Source: Fodinibacter sp963747405
Lineage (GTDB): Bacteria; Actinomycetota; Actinomycetes; Actinomycetales; Dermatophilaceae
DNA: 64,000 nt
Assembly (NCBI GenBank): GCA_963747405.1
Contig: CAVVFG010000019.1
Coordinates: 202,268-266,267 of the forward strand
Direction of reading: 5' to 3'
Both the position numbers and the translations under genes were made by a program. The notes under the pieces are model-generated. The model was not told where the DNA came from. It saw nothing but the letters and a program-made list of their open reading frames with translations, and searched no databases. Below are positions 35,983-45,807 of this stretch, in pieces. Each line of letters starts with the position of its first letter. Position 1 is the first letter of the stretch.

Positions 35983-36926
35983 CAGTGGTCAGCCCCGATC
36001 TCGGTGATCTTCTGCTGCGCCTTCTTCGGCATCGCTCCGAAGCCGCGGCCGTAGTAGCGCTCCAGGCGCGACTGCCCGACCATGAGGATGGAGCAGACGA
36101 TGAGGTACCAGATCGTCGCCGCGACGATGCCGGGCATGATCTGGAAGCTGCGCTGGCCGAACTGGTAGCTCTGGTAGAACAGCTCGACGATGACGGGCAC
36201 CGCCGCGAGCAGCGAGGTGTCCTTGACCATGGCGATCGTCTCGTTGCCGGTCGGGGGGACGATGACCCGCATGGCCTGGGGGAGCACCACCCGCCGCATC
36301 GTCTTGCCCGGCGGCATGCCGAGCGCCTGGGCGGCCTCGGCCTGCCCCTTGTCGACCGACAGGATGCCGGCCCGGGCGATCTCGGCCATGTAGGCGGCCT
36401 CGGAGAGCCCGAGGCCGAGGATGCCGACCCAGATCGTGCTCGAGATGCTGTTGTAGTCGAGCGAGAAGAAAGTCATGGACGTGTCGAGGCCGAGCAGGTC
36501 GGCGATCTGCTGCCCGAACGGGACCCCGATGTCGAACGCGGGGTAGAGGAAGCCGATTCCGGTGCCGAGCAGCACCAGCAGCACGTAGCGGGGGATGGCG
36601 CGGAAGAACCAGGTGTAGACGAAGGCGACTCCGCGCAGCACGGGGTTGGTCGACAGCCGCATCACCGCGAGGAGGATGCCCAGGCCGATGCCGAGGATCA
36701 TCGCGCCGACGGTGCCGAAGATCGTGCCCTTCCACAGCCCCTCGATGACCGGGGTCTGCTGCATGATCTCGAACGCGAACGGGAAGTTCCACTTCTCGTT
36801 GGACACGAACGAGCTGATGATCATCGCGACGACGATCGCGATGATGACCACGGCCACCCACCGTCCGGGGTGCCGGACCGGCCGGGCGTCGATGGCGCCC
36901 GGCCGGTCCTGCGTCGACGCGGTCAT
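35982..36926 (-). CDS. Polar amino acid ABC transporter permease
   Basis: The 314-residue HisM/GlnP-type permease has a first span after an N-terminal cytosolic tail, the LWKGTIFGT entry motif, the EAA loop (KGQAEAAQALGMPPGKTMRRVVLPQAMRV in two parts) and a large extracellular insert (about 130-165). It is the only permease gene here, so the channel is a homodimer. It starts 4 bases after the SBP gene stop. Confidence 0.92.
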
Positions 36927-36930
36927 CGCG

Positions 36931-37848
36931 TCAGCTGACCGTCGGGTTCACGGCGAAGTCGCTGATGGCGCCACCCTCGGTCTTCCACTTGCTGAGGATC
37001 TGGTCGTAGGTGCCGTCGGCCTTGAGCTGGTTGAGCGCCTCGACGATGGCCTCACCGAAGGCGGTGTCCTCCTTCTTCAGCACGTAGCCGTAGGGCGCGG
37101 AGTCGTACTGCTCGCCGAGCAGCTCGAGGGTGCCGCCCGTGGAGTCGACGGCGGCGATGGCCGGCGGGAGGTCGACGAGCATCGCGTCGGCCTTGCCGGA
37201 CTGCACGCTGGCGGTCACCTTGGCCTGGTCGGCGTCGACGAGCACGTTGATGGCGGGCTTGCCGGCGGCCTTGCAGGCCTCCTGGCGCTTGGGGAGGTCC
37301 TCGTCGGCCTGCACGGTGCCCTTCTGCACGGCGACGTTCTTGCCGCACGCGTCGTCGGGGTCGACGCCCTTGGGGTTGCCCTTCTGGGTGACCCACTGGG
37401 TGCCGGCCTTGAAGTAGCTGACCATCGTGGCCTGCTGCATGCGCTCGGGGTTGACCGTGAAGCTGGAGACGCCCACGTCGTACTTGCCGCTCTGCACACC
37501 CAGGATGATCGCGTCGAACGCGGAGGGCACCCAGTTGGTCTTGATGCCGAACTTGCTCATCACCGCGTCGAACAGCTCGACGTCCATGCCGATGACGGTC
37601 TTGCCGTCGGCGTCGAGGTACTCGTTGGGCTGGTAGGTGGCGTCGGTGCCGATGTTGATCGTGCCGGCATCCTTGACCTTCGCCGGCAGCTTCGCGACCA
37701 GGGCGGGGTCGACGGTCGGAGCGCTGGCCGACGTGGTGGCGGAGGCCGAGCTCGAGCTGCTCTCGGAGAGCGAGTCGGAACCACAGGCGGTCAGGGCGAG
37801 TGCGGTCGTGGCGAGAGCGGCCACCGCGAGGGCGCGGTTGCGGAACAT
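36931..37848 (-). CDS. Polar amino acid ABC transporter substrate-binding lipoprotein
   Basis: The 305-residue family 3 binding protein has a lipoprotein signal ending LALTAC and a Ser-rich linker (about 23-43). The ligand domain starts with INIGTDATYQPNEYLD and shows GMDVELFDAVMSKFG, the SGKYDVG pattern and the typical ILSKWKTEG end. It likely binds a polar amino acid; the exact ligand is open. The ATG has GAAAGGA upstream. It leads the five-gene minus-strand unit SBP-permease-ATPase-sodX-sodN and is divergent from the malic enzyme gene. Confidence 0.94.
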   Translation of the reverse strand: MFRNRALAVAALATTALALTACGSDSLSESSSSSASATTSASAPTVDPALVAKLPAKVKDAGTINIGTDATYQPNEYLDADGKTVIGMDVELFDAVMSKFGIKTNWVPSAFDAIILGVQSGKYDVGVSSFTVNPERMQQATMVSYFKAGTQWVTQKGNPKGVDPDDACGKNVAVQKGTVQADEDLPKRQEACKAAGKPAINVLVDADQAKVTASVQSGKADAMLVDLPPAIAAVDSTGGTLELLGEQYDSAPYGYVLKKEDTAFGEAIVEALNQLKADGTYDQILSKWKTEGGAISDFAVNPTVS

Positions 37849-38100
37849 GAGGGTCCTTTCCCGGGGTGGCACCGAGGGAAGGCGGGGGACCTCGGCGCGG
37901 TGTACGGGGCCGATACTGCCACCGGCGGCCGTCGCGCGCGTCACACCCCGGTAACTATCTCGCTGTGCGATGATGCTCACCCGCGGCCACCCCCGCGCGC
38001 AGCGAACGGCGGAGAAGCACCCCCCTCGGCCCCGCGCACTGCCCGGCCCCCGCCTCGCGCCGGTGGGCCCACCACGGACTCCCAGCCCAGGAGCTGCCCC

Positions 38101-39276
<1,176 letters not shown>

Positions 39277-39292
39277 TCGTGCGGCGGGAGCG

Positions 39293-39901
39293 TCACCTGC
39301 CGCGCTGGGCGAGCTGGTCGGCCCGGGCCCGGCACCCGGCATCCGTCGGGAGCCGCCCGGACGCCACGGCATCCGAGAGCGAGGGCGCGGCGTCGTCCTT
39401 GGGCGAGAGCAGCGGCTCGACGCCGGCCGGCAGCACCAGCCCGACCTCCGGGTCGAGCGGGTGGACGCCGTGCTCGGCGGTGGGGTTGTACGTGGCGGTG
39501 CACAGGTACATGGCGGTGGTGCCGTCCTCGAGCGCGCAGAAGGCGTGGCCCAGGCCCTCGGCGAGGTAGACCGCGCGCCGGTCGACGGCGTCGAGGGTGA
39601 CGGCCTCCCACCGGCCGAAGGTGGGTGACCCCACCCGGAGGTCGACGACGTAGTCGACGAGCGAGCCGGCCAGCACCGTGACGTACTTGCCCTGCCCGGG
39701 GGGGACGTCGGCGAAGTGGATGCCGCGCACCGTGCCGCGCGAGGACACCGAGACGTTGGTCTGCACGATGTCGGGACGGTGGCCGAGGTGCTCGGCGAGG
39801 TGGTCGCCGCGGAACGACTCCAGGAACACGCCCCGCGCGTCGGGGAACTGGCGTGGCGTGACCACGTAGGCGCCCGCGATGGGCAGCGGCTCGATCCTCA
39901 T
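39293..39901 (-). CDS. rfbC: dTDP-4-dehydrorhamnose 3,5-epimerase
   Basis: RfbC (RmlC) is the third enzyme of dTDP-L-rhamnose synthesis. The 202-residue cupin has FPDARGVFLESFR near the start, the RGIHFADVPPGQGKYV block with the catalytic His, and YLAEGLGHAFCAL. The C-terminus has a short extra tail (SDAVASGRLPTDAG). The ATG overlaps the rfbA stop by 1 base (TGATG). In Actinobacteria rhamnose joins arabinogalactan-type or other wall polysaccharides to peptidoglycan. Confidence 0.94.
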   Translation of the reverse strand: MRIEPLPIAGAYVVTPRQFPDARGVFLESFRGDHLAEHLGHRPDIVQTNVSVSSRGTVRGIHFADVPPGQGKYVTVLAGSLVDYVVDLRVGSPTFGRWEAVTLDAVDRRAVYLAEGLGHAFCALEDGTTAMYLCTATYNPTAEHGVHPLDPEVGLVLPAGVEPLLSPKDDAAPSLSDAVASGRLPTDAGCRARADQLAQRGR

Positions 39902-40779
39902 CAGCGGCCGGTCCTCCCGCGCGCCAGGCAGTCGTGGATGTAGGCGCCGTAGCCCGACTTCACGAGCTCGTCGCCGAGCCGGCGGAAGGTGTCGTCGTCG
40001 ACCCAGCCGGCCCGCCAGGCGATCTCCTCGACGCAGCCGATCTTGTACCCCTGGCGCGCCTCGACGACGTGCACGAACTGGCTCGCGTCCATCAGGCCCT
40101 CGAACGTGCCGGTGTCGAACCAGGCGGTGCCGCGCGGCAGCACCGTGACCGTGAGGTCGCCGCGCTGCAGGTAGGCCTCGTTGACGGCGGTGATCTCGAG
40201 CTCGCCGCGGGCGCTGGGCGTGAGGCTGCCGGCGATCCCGACGACGTCGTTGTCGTAGAAGTACAGGCCGGGCACGGCGTAGCTCGACCGCGGGTGCTCC
40301 GGCTTCTCCTCGATCGACAGCACGGTGCCGTCGGCGTCGAACTCGACGACGCCGTAGGCGGTGGGCTCGCTGACGTGGTGGGCGAAGATGTGCCCACCGC
40401 GCACGTCGGTGAGCTGGCGCAGCGCCGTCCCGAGGCCGGTGCCGTAGAAGATGTTGTCGCCGAGCACCAGCGCGACGCTGTCGTCGCCGATGAAGTCGGC
40501 CCCGATGACGAACGCCTGGGCCAGCCCGTCGGGGCTGGGCTGCACGGCGTACGAGATCTCGACGCCCCACTGCCGGCCGTCGCGCAGGAGCCGCTCGAAC
40601 TGGTCGAGGTCCTGGGGCGTGGTGATGACGAGCACCTCGCGGATGCCCGCCATCATCAGCGTCGAGAGCGGGTAGTAGACCATCGGCTTGTCGTAGATCG
40701 GCATGAGCTGCTTGGAGATCCCCCGGGTGATGGGATGCAGTCGCGTGCCCGAGCCGCCGGCGAGGATGATGCCCTTCAT
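39901..40779 (-). CDS. rfbA: Glucose-1-phosphate thymidylyltransferase
   Basis: RfbA (RmlA) makes dTDP-glucose, the first step to dTDP-rhamnose. The 292 residues begin MKGIILAGGSGTRLHP, the nucleotide-binding signature, and contain ISKQLMPIYDKPM, VLGDNIFYG and the EEKPEHPRSSYA segment. The start is certain from homology, but the ribosome site before it is poor. The start codon overlaps, on the other strand, the likely start of the DksA-like gene (CATG), so both 5' control regions lie inside the neighbouring coding sequence. Confidence 0.95.
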   Translation of the reverse strand: MKGIILAGGSGTRLHPITRGISKQLMPIYDKPMVYYPLSTLMMAGIREVLVITTPQDLDQFERLLRDGRQWGVEISYAVQPSPDGLAQAFVIGADFIGDDSVALVLGDNIFYGTGLGTALRQLTDVRGGHIFAHHVSEPTAYGVVEFDADGTVLSIEEKPEHPRSSYAVPGLYFYDNDVVGIAGSLTPSARGELEITAVNEAYLQRGDLTVTVLPRGTAWFDTGTFEGLMDASQFVHVVEARQGYKIGCVEEIAWRAGWVDDDTFRRLGDELVKSGYGAYIHDCLARGRTGR

Positions 40780-41179
40780 GGTGGGTGAGCCTAACGGCGC
40801 CGATGCCGGGGAGGAGCCACGGCAGGCGGCGGTCGTGGCGGCGCGGTTGGCGGCCGAGCGGGCTGCGGCGCAGGCCCGGCTGGCCCGCACCGACGAGGAC
40901 CTGGCCGCCCTGTTCGCCGCGTCCCGCGACTCCAACGCCGACGACGAGCACGACCCCGAGGGCCAGACGATCGCCTACGAGCGGGCCCAGCTCACGGCAT
41001 CGAAGCGGTCGGCCCACGACCACCTGCGCGAGGTCGAGGCCGCCGTGGCCCGGCTGGCAGCCGGCACCTACGGCGTGTGCGAGGTGTGCGGGCGGCCGAT
41101 CGGCGTCGCGCGGCTCGACGCCCGGCCCACGGCCCGCACCTGCGTGGAGCACGCACCGCGTGCCGGTCGCGCGCGGTGA
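40778..41179 (+). CDS. DksA/TraR family zinc-finger protein
   Basis: The about 133-residue protein has an Ala-rich coiled coil (VAARLAAERAAAQARLAR) followed by NADDEHDPEGQTIAYERAQ and a C-terminal zinc finger YGVCEVCGRPI...RTCVEH. The last ligand is His in place of the usual Cys. Relatives bind the RNA polymerase secondary channel, but most actinobacterial members are uncharacterised. The start is uncertain: ATG at 40778 or the adjacent GTG; relatives would allow a start up to 19 codons later. It lies between the two halves of the rhamnose cluster. Confidence 0.82.
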   Translation: MVGEPNGADAGEEPRQAAVVAARLAAERAAAQARLARTDEDLAALFAASRDSNADDEHDPEGQTIAYERAQLTASKRSAHDHLREVEAAVARLAAGTYGVCEVCGRPIGVARLDARPTARTCVEHAPRAGRAR

Positions 41180-41227
41180 CCCCGCCGCCGGGACGGGCCG
41201 CTGTTCCCGGCCGATACCCTTGCGCGC

Positions 41228-42235
41228 ATGAGGGTTCTCGTCACCGGTGGGGCCGGTTTCATCGGCAGCAACTTCGTGCACCTCACCCTGGCGACGCGCC
41301 CGGACGCCGAGGTGAGCGTGCTCGACGCGCTCACCTACGCGGGGTCGACGGCCTCGCTCGACGGTGCGATGGACCGGATCCGCTTCGTCGAGGGTGACGT
41401 CGCGGATGCCGGCCTGGTCGACCCGCTGGTGGCCGAGGCCGACGTCGTGGTGCACTTCGCCGCCGAGTCGCACAACGACAACTCGCTCGACGACCCGAGC
41501 CCCTTCGTGCGCACCAACCTGGTGGGCACCTTCACGCTGCTCGAGGCCGCCCGCCGGCACGGCGTGCGCTACCACCACATCTCCACCGACGAGGTCTACG
41601 GCGACCTCGAGCTCGACGACCCGAGGAAGTTCACCGAGCAGACCCCCTACAACCCGAGCTCGCCGTACTCGTCGACCAAGGCCGGCTCCGACCTACTGGT
41701 GCGCGCCTGGGTGCGCTCGTTCGGCCTGCGCGCCACGATCTCGAACTGCTCGAACAACTACGGCCCCCGCCAGCACGTCGAGAAGTTCATCCCGCGGCAG
41801 GTCACCAACGTCATCGACGGCATCCGGCCCAAGCTGTACGGGGCCGGGCTGAACGTGCGCGACTGGATCCACGTCGACGACCACAACGAGGCCGTCTGGA
41901 CGATCATCGATAAGGGCGTCATCGGCGAGACCTACCTGATCGGCGCCGACGGCGAGGTCAACAACCGCGACGTCGTGCGCCTCATCCTCGAGCTGATGGG
42001 GCAGGACCCGGACTCCTACGACCACGTCACCGACCGCGCCGGCCACGACCTGCGCTACGCCATCGAGTCCGCCCGGCTGCGCACCGAGCTGGGCTGGACG
42101 CCGCGGTACGGCAGCTTCCGCGACGGCCTCGCCGCGACGATCGACTGGTACCGCGGCAACGAGGGCTGGTGGCGGCCGCAGAAGGACGCCACCGAGGCGA
42201 AGTACGCCCGGACCCAGCACGTCGTGAGCCGCTGA
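41228..42235 (+). CDS. rfbB: dTDP-glucose 4,6-dehydratase
   Basis: RfbB (RmlB) turns dTDP-glucose into dTDP-4-keto-6-deoxyglucose. The 335-residue extended SDR has TGGAGFIGSN at the start, the catalytic THR/ASP-Glu in STDEVYGDL, the YSSTKAGSD Tyr/Lys pair, NCSNNYGP, and a conserved RDWIHVDDH segment. It starts the plus-strand half of the rhamnose cluster and is joined to rfbD by a TGATG overlap. Confidence 0.96.
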   Translation: MRVLVTGGAGFIGSNFVHLTLATRPDAEVSVLDALTYAGSTASLDGAMDRIRFVEGDVADAGLVDPLVAEADVVVHFAAESHNDNSLDDPSPFVRTNLVGTFTLLEAARRHGVRYHHISTDEVYGDLELDDPRKFTEQTPYNPSSPYSSTKAGSDLLVRAWVRSFGLRATISNCSNNYGPRQHVEKFIPRQVTNVIDGIRPKLYGAGLNVRDWIHVDDHNEAVWTIIDKGVIGETYLIGADGEVNNRDVVRLILELMGQDPDSYDHVTDRAGHDLRYAIESARLRTELGWTPRYGSFRDGLAATIDWYRGNEGWWRPQKDATEAKYARTQHVVSR

Positions 42236-43086
42236 TGGCCCGCTGGTTCGTCGCCGGTGCCGCCGGCATGCTCGGCCAGGACCTCTGCACGGTGCTCGAG
42301 GCCCAGGGCCACACGGTGACCCGCGCCGACCTGCCCGGGCTCGACATCCTCGACCCGGCGCAGTGCGCCGACCAGGTGGCCGGTCACGACGTCGTGGTCA
42401 ACAGTGCCGCCTACACCGCCGTCGACGCGGCCGAGACCGACCAGGCCCGGGCCTTCGCCGTCAACGCCGTCGGCGCGGCGAACCTGGCCCGGGCGGCGCA
42501 CGCCGCGGGGGCGGCCATGGTGCAGCTGTCGACCGACTACGTCGTCGCCGGCGACGGGCGCGAGCCGTATGCCGCCGACGCGCCCGTGAGCCCCGCCACG
42601 GCCTACGGCCGCACCAAGGCGGCGGGGGAGTGGGCGGTGCGCGCCGAGTGCCCCAGCAGCTGGGTGGTCCGCACGGCCTGGCTCTACGGCGCCCACGGCA
42701 AGAACTTCCCAGCGACGATGCAGCGCCTGGCGGGCGAGCGCGAGACGCTGACCGTCGTCGCCGACCAGGTGGGTCAGCCCACCTGGACCGTCGACCTCGC
42801 CGAGGGCATCGTGCGCATCGTCGACGCGGGGGCGCCGTTCGGCACCTGGCACGCCACCGGGGCGGGGGAGTGCTCGTGGTTCGACCTGGCCCGGGCGGTG
42901 TTCGAGGAGCTCGGGCTCGACCAGCGCCGGGTGTCGCCGATCTCCACCGCGCAGTTCCCCCTGCCGGCGCCCCGGCCCCCCTACAGCGTCCTCTCGCACG
43001 ACATGTGGGCGGCGGCCGGCATCGCGCCGCTGCCGCACTGGCGCGACGCGCTGCACCGCGCGGCGCCGTCCGTGCTGGGCGGCTGA
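42235..43086 (+). CDS. rfbD: dTDP-4-dehydrorhamnose reductase
   Basis: RfbD (RmlD) makes the final reduction to dTDP-L-rhamnose. The 283 residues show the Rossmann start WFVAGAAGMLGQDL, NSAAYTAVDAAE, the STDYVVAGDG block, YGRTKAAGE (Tyr/Lys) and the RTAWLYGAHGKNF signature. The ATG is given by the 1-base TGATG overlap with rfbB. With rfbA, rfbB and rfbC nearby the whole pathway is encoded within 4 kb. Confidence 0.95.
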   Translation: MARWFVAGAAGMLGQDLCTVLEAQGHTVTRADLPGLDILDPAQCADQVAGHDVVVNSAAYTAVDAAETDQARAFAVNAVGAANLARAAHAAGAAMVQLSTDYVVAGDGREPYAADAPVSPATAYGRTKAAGEWAVRAECPSSWVVRTAWLYGAHGKNFPATMQRLAGERETLTVVADQVGQPTWTVDLAEGIVRIVDAGAPFGTWHATGAGECSWFDLARAVFEELGLDQRRVSPISTAQFPLPAPRPPYSVLSHDMWAAAGIAPLPHWRDALHRAAPSVLGG

Positions 43087-43101
43087 GCCAGTGGGCCGGT
43101 G

Positions 43102-43818
43102 TCAGGCGGGCTCGGCCGCAGCGGTGACGGCGGTGGCGTCGGACACCTGGTGTCCCGGCTCCGTCGGGCGCGCGACCACCACGAACTGGTAGGTGAGCAG
43201 GTCACGCACCCCGGGGACCCAGCCGACCAGCAGGGCCAGCCGGTTCACGGCCACGGGGGCGTCGACGAAGCGCTGCGACCGCTTCCAGGAGGCCGGCTCG
43301 AGGGACGCGCCGGCCAGCAGCTCGGAGATGTCGTTGCGGGCGAACCAGCGCACGTGCGTCGAGTCGTGCAGCCCACGGTCGCGACGCGGCCACGTGCGGC
43401 GCAGGAACACGGCGCTGAAGGTGGACAGGTGCCCGACGTTGGGCAGGCTGACGATCACCTCGCCGCCGGGTGCCAGGCGCTCGGTGAACGCGGTGAGGCA
43501 GCCCCACGGGTCCTGCAGGTGTTCCAGGACGTCGGCGAAGACCATGCAGTCGTACGGGCCGTCGAGCTGGCCGAGGATGCCGTCGAGCTCGTTGAGGTCA
43601 CCGGTGACGACCCGGTCGAGCCGGCCCCTCGCCTCGGCGGCCAGCTGCTCGTCGTACTCCACGCCGGTCACCTGCGCGGACTGGCGGTTCTTGACGGCCT
43701 CGCCGAGGACGCCGTTGGAGCAGCCGACGTCGAGCACGTTGCGCCGGTCCCTGCGGATGCGGGAGAAGATCTCGGGCCGCAGCCCGGTGTAGGCGGAGTA
43801 GCGCGACAAAGTCCTCAT
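43102..43818 (-). CDS. Class I SAM-dependent methyltransferase
   Basis: The 238-residue protein has motif I VLDVGCSNGVLGE, an acidic VTGVEYDEQ motif II, MVFADVLEHLQDPW and a VSLPNVGHLSTF motif, close to UbiG/biotin-type methyltransferases and to sugar methylases associated with glycan clusters. The hydrophobic late segment (VNRLALLVGWVPGVRDLLTY) may touch the membrane. Its place at the end of the rhamnose cluster suggests modification of a polysaccharide, but this is context only. ATG at MRTLSRYS is preferred over a frame extension 13 codons longer. Confidence 0.82.
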   Translation of the reverse strand: MRTLSRYSAYTGLRPEIFSRIRRDRRNVLDVGCSNGVLGEAVKNRQSAQVTGVEYDEQLAAEARGRLDRVVTGDLNELDGILGQLDGPYDCMVFADVLEHLQDPWGCLTAFTERLAPGGEVIVSLPNVGHLSTFSAVFLRRTWPRRDRGLHDSTHVRWFARNDISELLAGASLEPASWKRSQRFVDAPVAVNRLALLVGWVPGVRDLLTYQFVVVARPTEPGHQVSDATAVTAAAEPA

Positions 43819-43871
43819 GGGCGGCCAGTCTGCCGTACCGGCGACGCCCGCCCGCACCGTAGGGTTGGTGG

Positions 43872-44840
43872 ATGCTCGCCGTCACCTGCGTCAGCCAGTC
43901 CGCCTCCGACCCGCTGTCCGGGCTCGAGGTGGGTGAGCGCCCGGACCCGCAGGTGCCGGACGGGTGGACCACCGTGCGGCTGCGCACGGCGGCGTTGAAC
44001 CACCACGACATCTTCTCGCTGCGCGGCATCGGGTTGCCCGCCGACCGGCTGCCGATGGTGCTGGGCTGCGACGGCGCGGGGGTCGACGCCGACGGCAACG
44101 AGGTGCTCGTGCACGCCGTGGTGGCCTCACCCGGGTGGACCGGCGACGAGACGCTCGACCCGCGTCGCAGCCTGCTCAGCGAGGTGCACGACGGCACCCT
44201 GGCCGAGGTGGTCGCCGTGCCCCGCCACAACCTGGTGCCCAAGCCCGAGAGCCTGACCTGGGAGCACGCCGCCTGCCTGCCGACCGCCTGGCTGACGGCC
44301 TACCGGATGCTGTTCACCAACTCGGGCGTGCAGCCCGGCGGCACCGTGCTGGTGCAGGGTGCGGCCGGCGGCGTCGCGACCGCCCTGGTGCAGCTCGGCA
44401 CGGCCGCCGGCATCCGGATGTGGGTGACCAGCCGGGAGGCCGCCAAGGGCGAGCACGCCGTGGCCCTGGGCGCCGACCGCGCCTTCGAGAGCGGGGCCCG
44501 GCTGCCGGAGCGGGTCGACGCGGTCATGGAGACGGTCGGGGCGGCGACCTGGTCGCACTCGGTCAACAGCCTGCGTCCCGGGGGGACGGTCGTGATCTCG
44601 GGAGCGACGTCGGGCGATGCCCCGGCCAAGGCCGAGCTGACCAAGATCTTCTTCAAGCAGCTGCGAGTCGTCGGGTCGACCATGGGCTCACGCGACGAGC
44701 TCGAGCGGCTCGCCCGCTTCGTCGTCGACGCCGGCATCGAGCCGCAGGTCGACTCGGTGCGACCGCTCGCCCGGGCCCGCGAGGGGTTCGAGCGGATGCT
44801 GCAGGGCAGCGTCTCCGGCAAGGTCGTCTTCACGCTGTGA
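43872..44840 (+). CDS. MDR family oxidoreductase (quinone reductase-like)
   Basis: The 322-residue protein has the medium-chain dehydrogenase layout: a GroES-like N-terminal domain with ALNHHDIFSLRG and a Rossmann domain with VLVQGAAGGVATALVQLG. The catalytic zinc motif GHE and the four-Cys structural zinc lobe are absent, so it belongs with the zinc-free quinone oxidoreductases rather than alcohol dehydrogenases. It is NADPH-dependent by analogy. A 54-base gap separates it from the divergent methyltransferase. Confidence 0.87.
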   Translation: MLAVTCVSQSASDPLSGLEVGERPDPQVPDGWTTVRLRTAALNHHDIFSLRGIGLPADRLPMVLGCDGAGVDADGNEVLVHAVVASPGWTGDETLDPRRSLLSEVHDGTLAEVVAVPRHNLVPKPESLTWEHAACLPTAWLTAYRMLFTNSGVQPGGTVLVQGAAGGVATALVQLGTAAGIRMWVTSREAAKGEHAVALGADRAFESGARLPERVDAVMETVGAATWSHSVNSLRPGGTVVISGATSGDAPAKAELTKIFFKQLRVVGSTMGSRDELERLARFVVDAGIEPQVDSVRPLARAREGFERMLQGSVSGKVVFTL

Positions 44841-44870
44841 CCGGGGCCCGGCATGTGTGACCCGACACCG

Positions 44871-44898
44871 CCGTCCGGCCGCCTTCCTTACCGGACGG
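44871..44898 (+). terminator. Candidate terminator after the MDR gene
   Basis: An 8-bp stem CCGTCCGG/CCGGACGG with a 12-base loop lies 31 bases after the MDR stop. Its right arm overlaps the palindrome described next, so it may not be a dedicated terminator. Confidence 0.45.
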
Positions 44899-44901
44899 TA
44901 A
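44888..44901. promoter_or_regulatory. 14-bp palindrome, candidate operator
   Basis: TTACCGGACGGTAA is a perfect dyad (TTACCG, 2-base centre, CGGTAA) 39 bases upstream of the alpha/beta hydrolase start. Its shape is like TetR-family operators. No regulator gene lies beside it. Confidence 0.4.
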
Positions 44902-44940
44902 CCTGAGGTGGACCCCACCCGACCACCCGAGGAGCCCGCC

Positions 44941-45792
44941 GTGAGCGCGCCGCCTGCCGAGCGCACCGTCACCCTGCACGGGCACGCGTTCTCGTACACC
45001 GACAGCGGATCGGGGCCGACGCTGCTGTTCATCCACGGCATCCTGGGATCGCAGAAGCAGTGGGGCCACCTCGTCGACCGGCTCGACGACAACCACCGGC
45101 TCGTCGTCCCCGACCTGTTCGGCCACGGCGAGTCCGACAAGCCGGTCGGTGACTACTCGCTCGGCGCGCACGCGGCCACCCTGCGCGACCTGCTCGACCG
45201 GCTCGGCATCGCCCAGGTGACCCTGGTGGGTCACTCGCTGGGCGGCGGCATCGCGATGGTCTTCTCCTACCTCTTCCCCGAGCGGGTCGACCGGCTCGTG
45301 CTCGTCGCGAGCGGCGGCCTCGGGCGCGAGGTCAACCCCCTGCTGCGCTCGGCGACCCTGCCGGGTGCCGAGTACGTGTTGCCGGTCATCGCGTCGGGGT
45401 GGATGCGCGACCGGATCGCCTCGGCCGCACGGGTGCTCGGCTCGGTGGGCCTGCGCCCGGGCCGCGACCTCACCGAGGTCTGGGACGGCTTCACCTCGCT
45501 CGGCGATGCCGACACCCGCCGTGCCTTCCTGGCCACCACCCGAGCCGTGATCGACCCCGGCGGCCAGAGCGTCAGCGCCCACGACTACCTGCCGGACTCC
45601 GCGCCCATCCCCACGCTGGTCGTGTGGGGCACCAAGGACCGGATGATCCCCGCATGGCACGCGGCCTCCGCGACCACCTCGATCCCGCACTGCCGGGTCG
45701 AGCTCTTCCAGGGTGCGGGGCACTTCCCGCACCTGGACGAGCCCGACCGCTTCGCGGCGCTGGTGCGCGAGTTCGTCGGCGAAACGGCCTGA
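44941..45792 (+). CDS. Alpha/beta fold hydrolase
   Basis: The 283-residue protein has the oxyanion motif LLFIHGILGSQ, nucleophile elbow VGHSLGGG, an Asp in VVWGTKDRMIPAWH and a His in GAGHFPHLDEP, a complete triad. It resembles meta-cleavage product hydrolases and epoxide-hydrolase-like enzymes; the substrate is unknown. The GTG start has AGGAG 7 bases upstream. An in-frame GTG 11 codons earlier is less likely. A TTACCG dyad lies in its promoter region. Confidence 0.88.
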   Translation: MSAPPAERTVTLHGHAFSYTDSGSGPTLLFIHGILGSQKQWGHLVDRLDDNHRLVVPDLFGHGESDKPVGDYSLGAHAATLRDLLDRLGIAQVTLVGHSLGGGIAMVFSYLFPERVDRLVLVASGGLGREVNPLLRSATLPGAEYVLPVIASGWMRDRIASAARVLGSVGLRPGRDLTEVWDGFTSLGDADTRRAFLATTRAVIDPGGQSVSAHDYLPDSAPIPTLVVWGTKDRMIPAWHAASATTSIPHCRVELFQGAGHFPHLDEPDRFAALVREFVGETA

Positions 45793-45807
45793 GCGCCGCA
45801 GGCGGCC

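Noticed and set aside
39293..41578. Single 761-codon minus-strand frame covering rfbC and beyond
   Set aside because: Only the last 202 codons are RfbC; the upstream part is shadow of rfbA and the DksA-like gene, so it is no fusion protein.
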